A program made the position numbers and the translations under genes. Source: Microlunatus elymi (lineage in GTDB: Bacteria; Actinomycetota; Actinomycetes; Propionibacteriales; Propionibacteriaceae). From it: a stretch of 64,000 nt of DNA. The notes under the pieces are model-generated. The model saw nothing but the letters and a program-made list of their open reading frames with translations. It did no database searches and was not told the origin of the DNA. Positions 61,127-64,000 of this stretch are shown here, piece after piece. The first letter of the stretch is position 1. Each line of letters begins with the position of its first letter. Where the stretch lies: positions 3,658,001 through 3,722,000 of the forward strand of contig NZ_CP041692.1 in assembly GCF_007362775.1 (NCBI RefSeq), given 5' to 3'.

Positions 61127-61939
61127 TCAGAACGGCGGCCAGGGAATGGTGTGCCAGTCGTCGTCCGGGTAAGGGAAACGCTCGGTGGTCAGCAGCCGCT
61201 CGGCGCGCAGCATCAGCGCCTCGATCTCGTCCTCGTCGAGCAGATCGGAAACCACGCCGATGGCGCCGTCGGCGACCCGGCGGATCCGGTCCAGTTCGGA
61301 CCGCCGCAGCGGCTTGCCGGCCCAGCCCCACAGCAACGTACGCAGCTTGTTGTCCACGTGGAAGCTGACGCCGTGATCAACCCCGAACACCCGGCCGCGG
61401 CTGGCCAGGATGTGTCCGCCCTTGCGGTCGGCGTTGTTGATCACTGCGTCGAAGGCGGCCAGCATCCGTAGTCGCGGGTCGTCGGCGTGCACCACCGCGA
61501 TCGGGCTGTCGTCGGCGGCGTAGCCCTCGACCACGGGAAACCAGCCGTGCTCGGGAACCTTGTCGATCGACACCAGATCGACCAGTTGATCAACTTCGGC
61601 GGGCTCGGAATCCACCCACACCTGCAGCGATCCCGGTCCGAAGGGCCCCTCCACCAGGGTCGTCACCGGCACCACGTCGAAGCCGCCGAGTCGTGAGATC
61701 CGATAGGCCGCCACCTCCCGCAAACCCAACGTGTGCTCGGGAAAGTCCCACAGCGGCCGTTCTCCCTTGATCGGCTTGTAGACGCCCTGCAATACCGTTT
61801 CATGATCATCCGACTTGGTGATCTTGGCCAGGAAGGTCTGGTTGGACGCCTGCTGGATCCGGCCCAGGATCTCCATCTCGCCGTCGAACGGTTCGGTGTT
61901 CAGGGCCGGATGATCAGAAGAGCGGTCGGCGATATCCAT
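61127..61939 (-). CDS. SCO1664-family protein (PI3/4-kinase-like fold)
   Basis: 270 aa from the ATG at 61939 (MDIADRSSD). [46 protein letters not shown] (the kinase-like catalytic loop) and [24 protein letters not shown] (metal DxG-like) are the conserved blocks of this actinobacterial family, which is related to phosphatidylinositol 3/4-kinase-type domains. Substrate unknown. Always found near mshC and the DUF3090 gene; the start lies 26 bp inside that gene. Confidence 0.88.
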   Translation of the reverse strand: MDIADRSSDHPALNTEPFDGEMEILGRIQQASNQTFLAKITKSDDHETVLQGVYKPIKGERPLWDFPEHTLGLREVAAYRISRLGGFDVVPVTTLVEGPFGPGSLQVWVDSEPAEVDQLVDLVSIDKVPEHGWFPVVEGYAADDSPIAVVHADDPRLRMLAAFDAVINNADRKGGHILASRGRVFGVDHGVSFHVDNKLRTLLWGWAGKPLRRSELDRIRRVADGAIGVVSDLLDEDEIEALMLRAERLLTTERFPYPDDDWHTIPWPPF

Positions 61940-62507
61940 TGGCCCTGGGGCAGATATGGCCGTCGGCGTCGATGGGCTGCAGGCAGAACGGGCAGACCGG
62001 CCGACCGGCATCGACCAGCGCCTGAGCCCGGGCGATGAAGTCGCGGGCGTAGGCCGGGCTGATCTTGACCACGATCATCTCGTCGGCGTCGATCTCGTCC
62101 TCGGGCTGCGGCACGGCGGGTTCGTCGTCCTCGCCGACCTCGGCATCCTCGGAGACGTCGACGTTGGAGAAGAGTTCGATCACGACCTTGCTGGCCGACG
62201 GATCCCAGGCGATGGTCATGGTGCCGACCCGGAAGTCCTCGCTGATCGGGGCGTCCAACGGCGAGTTGTCGGCCGCCTGGTCGACCGGCGGCGGCACCGC
62301 GGCCTGGCCGCTGCTGCGCCGGTGGACCTCCTCGAGCACACGCTCCAGGTGCTCGGCCAACACCGAGACCTGCTGCTTCTCCACCACCACGCTGGTGATC
62401 CGGTTGCCTTCCCGGGCCTGCAGGAAGAAGGTCCGCTCGCCGGGCTGGCCGACCGTACCGGCGACGAACCGATCGGGCGAGTCGAACTGATGCACCACTA
62501 TCGCCAT
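61914..62507 (-). CDS. DUF3090 family protein
   Basis: 197 aa from the ATG at 62507 (MAIVVHQFDSPDRFVAGTVGQPGERTFFLQAREG). The middle has an acidic strip (EDAEVGEDDEPAVPQPEDEIDADE). The C-terminus holds a possible zinc-binding [20 protein letters not shown]. The family is restricted to actinobacteria, and its function is unknown; mycobacterial Rv2134c lies in the same order. Coupled by overlap to the SCO1664-like gene. Confidence 0.88.
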   Translation of the reverse strand: MAIVVHQFDSPDRFVAGTVGQPGERTFFLQAREGNRITSVVVEKQQVSVLAEHLERVLEEVHRRSSGQAAVPPPVDQAADNSPLDAPISEDFRVGTMTIAWDPSASKVVIELFSNVDVSEDAEVGEDDEPAVPQPEDEIDADEMIVVKISPAYARDFIARAQALVDAGRPVCPFCLQPIDADGHICPRANGYRRPLF

Positions 62508-62540
62508 GCCGCCCACCCTATGCCCGCCGGGTAACGCGAC

Positions 62541-63329
62541 TCAGACATCGCCCGTGCCCAACCCGCCGCCGACGGCCGCGTCCTGCTCGCCGCCGGTTGG
62601 TCGACTTCGGCCCTTGCCGGCCGTCTTCTTGACCGGCCCTGACTTCTTGACCGGCTTGGGAATCAGCGTGGCGAGGTCCTGGCCGACCGAATTCATCCGC
62701 AGCACGAACGGCCGGGTGTCGGCGTAGTGAATCACCGAGATCGAGGCCGGGTCGACCATGATCCGCTGGAACGCGTCCAGGTGCATGCCGAGCGCATCGG
62801 CCAGGATGGCCTTGATCACGTCTCCGTGGGAGACCGCCACCCAGAGCGCGTCGTCGCCGAACTCGGCGCCGAGCTTGCTGTCCCAGCCTCGTACGGTGGC
62901 GACCGCACGGGCCGACATCTCCGTCATCGCCTCGCCGTCGGGGAACCGGACCGCAGAGGGCTGCTGTTGCACCGTCCGCCAGAGCTTCTCCTTGGCCAGT
63001 TCGCTGAGCTTGCGTCCGGTCCAGGAGCCGTAGCCGCACTCGATCAGTCCGGCCTCGGCCGTCACCGGCAGCGGCTGGGTGTCGGCCCGGCCATCTGTCC
63101 CGGGCAGGCAGAGCCTGCGTGCGTCGGCGATCGCCTTGGCGGTCTGCCGGCAGCGGCGCAACGGGGACGACACGATGGCACGAATCGGCAACGCCGCGAT
63201 CCGGTCGGCCGACACGGCGGCCTGCTGTACGCCGACCTCGTCCAGTTCGACGCCGGGTGATCGCCCGGCCAGGACACCGGTGGCGTTGGCAGCTGTACGG
63301 CCGTGCCGGACGAGCAGGACAGTAGTCAC
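62541..63329 (-). CDS. MSMEG_4193-type histidine phosphatase
   Basis: 262 aa. RHG motif in TVLLVRHGRTAANATGVLAG (residues 3-22), SSPLRRCRQTAKAI, EAGLIECGYGSWTGRKL (catalytic acid region), and WVAVSHGDVIKAILADALG with the second histidine. A basic tail (KKSGPVKKTAGKGRS) follows about residue 228. Rv2135c-like. Probable small-molecule phosphatase; first gene of the tight histidine phosphatase-DUF3090-SCO1664 run that leads to mshC. Confidence 0.9.
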   Translation of the reverse strand: MTTVLLVRHGRTAANATGVLAGRSPGVELDEVGVQQAAVSADRIAALPIRAIVSSPLRRCRQTAKAIADARRLCLPGTDGRADTQPLPVTAEAGLIECGYGSWTGRKLSELAKEKLWRTVQQQPSAVRFPDGEAMTEMSARAVATVRGWDSKLGAEFGDDALWVAVSHGDVIKAILADALGMHLDAFQRIMVDPASISVIHYADTRPFVLRMNSVGQDLATLIPKPVKKSGPVKKTAGKGRSRPTGGEQDAAVGGGLGTGDV

Positions 63330-63370
63330 GAAGTGGCTCTCCTTCTTGAGCTCGTCACGAAGTGGCTCTC
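63325..63370. repeat. Direct duplication of 18 bp upstream of the histidine phosphatase
   Basis: GTCACGAAGTGGCTCTCC occurs at 63325-63342 and 63353-63370 (28-bp period). On the minus strand the second copy includes the histidine phosphatase start, so its ribosome-binding region GGAGAGCCACTTC is duplicated. Confidence 0.8.
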
Positions 63371-63402
63371 CCTCTGGAACTCGGTACGAGCAGTGACCCT
63401 AC

Positions 63403-63939
63403 TCAGGATTCCCAATCCAGGAAGCGATAGCGGCCGCGCAGGTAGCCGAGTGCCTGGTCCCCCTGGACCAGGTCGGCCAGTTGCACCTTCTCGATCCGCG
63501 CCCGGACCAGGTAGGCCCAACCGGCCTTCTCGGGCTCCCCCTCCAGCAGCCGGGCGCCGATCCAGGCCGGCGCGCCGTCGGCGACCGGACCCCACTCGGT
63601 CTGGGTCCAGTTGCCGGTGCGGAACTTGCCGCCCGGTGACGGGGTGACGCCGGCGAACACGTCACCGATCCGGCGATGTGGCCCACCCAACACGGTGACC
63701 GCCACCGTCCGGGTCTCGGCCAGCAGCTCCCCCAGACCCGACTCCGGATTCACCAGGCCGATCACCTCGCCCGGGTCGCCCTCGGCGATGATCATCGACG
63801 ACACCGTCAGCCCGGCCCGCTCCTTGCCCTGGCCGCTGGCCCAGATCGTCACCGGCGCGCTCAACCGGCCGCGGGCCCGCCGTACCGGATCGCGGTCGGG
63901 TTCGGGGGTGAGGAACGGGTGTTCGGCGTGGATCGACAC
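63403..63939 (-). CDS. Flavin-reductase-like FMN-binding protein
   Basis: 178 aa. Split-barrel flavin reductase pattern: RGRLSAPVTIWASGQGKERAGLTVSSMIIAEGDPGEV (residues ~23-59), where typical members have S/T-P-V-x-V-x-T ... T-x-S-S. GELLAETRTVAVTVLG follows, and GDVFAGVTPSPGGKF is the family GxSGxxxxKF-like loop. WIGARLLEGEPEKAGWAYLV resembles the second half. FMN binding and partner oxygenase unknown. Standard start ATG. It ends before the histidine phosphatase gene, which it may lead. Confidence 0.8.
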   Translation of the reverse strand: MSIHAEHPFLTPEPDRDPVRRARGRLSAPVTIWASGQGKERAGLTVSSMIIAEGDPGEVIGLVNPESGLGELLAETRTVAVTVLGGPHRRIGDVFAGVTPSPGGKFRTGNWTQTEWGPVADGAPAWIGARLLEGEPEKAGWAYLVRARIEKVQLADLVQGDQALGYLRGRYRFLDWES

Positions 63940-64000
63940 AGCTCATTTGTAGCCGACCGTTGCAGTCGTGCCGCGTCGGCCTGCCGCCGCATCCTGCACC

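Noticed and set aside
61068-61331. Upstream extension of mshC
   Set aside because: Overlaps the SCO1664-like gene antisense-frame style, lacks similarity; MQAWKAP is the normal MshC start.

Overview
The window is high-GC chromosomal DNA from an actinomycete, most likely of the Propionibacteriaceae (Microlunatus-like). The evidence is the mycothiol gene mshC, the SteA/SteB cell-separation pair, and two blocks whose gene order matches mycobacterial chromosomes: TPR protein, HAD, small protein, tlyA, nadK, recN, steA, steB, pyrG, nudix, xerD; and PH protein, hisG, hisE, then mshC, SCO1664-like, DUF3090, histidine phosphatase. The family-level assignment is inference. Many neighbours overlap as ATGA or GTGA, so translational coupling is common. 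The hexamer TGATCA is strikingly frequent.

Layout. 1-3.1 kb: a gene start running off the left edge, a decayed Uma2-type gene, xerD and ald. 3.3-7.1 kb: a coupled operon of nucleoside hydrolase, MFS exporter and TDT transporter, ending in the stump of a molybdopterin oxidoreductase. 7.2-10.7 kb: accessory genes (MFS, nucleotidyltransferase, broken GNAT, VOC protein) and a 52-bp periodic repeat. 10.7-21.0 kb: nudix, pyrG, then a minus-strand run SteA, SteB, MraY-like transferase, MurJ-like flippase, GT4 and MptB-like glycosyltransferases, which together look like a lipid-linked glycan assembly module tied to cell separation. 21.5-29.9 kb: a GH172 protein, then recN, nadK, tlyA, two small proteins, a HAD phosphatase, a TPR protein with a long Arg/Gly/Asp repeat, and a histidine phosphatase.

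30.2-40.1 kb holds a sugar or polyol catabolic locus (DeoR regulator, divergent ABC importer without its ATPase, second DeoR regulator, xylulokinase), followed by AraC/VOC, beta-carbonic anhydrase and NmrA/LysR pairs. 40.4-45.5 kb is mobile: an IS256-family element carrying a nested IS1380-family element, flanked by a 34-bp direct repeat, next to a DUF222/HNH endonuclease gene and a truncated HAD gene. 46-48 kb is a stress-type operon (winged-helix regulator, SRPBCC, metallo-beta-lactamase fold) with an apparent autoregulatory operator.

48-56.5 kb is the translation cluster pheT, pheS, trmH, rplT, rpmI, infC (AUC start), interrupted by an SGNH hydrolase and a VapBC toxin-antitoxin pair. 56.5-59.7 kb carries a membrane protein, PH protein, hisG, hisE and a PnuC-family riboflavin transporter behind an FMN riboswitch. 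59.8-64 kb is mshC with its conserved neighbours and a flavin-reductase-like protein.

Three copies of a long dyad (CCGACTTGTCAG ... TATAGC ... CTGACAAGTCGG) sit exactly at gene ends, and a second short repeat (CCTGAGCYTGTCGAAGGG) occurs both between and inside genes. No tRNA, rRNA or standard CRISPR array was seen.
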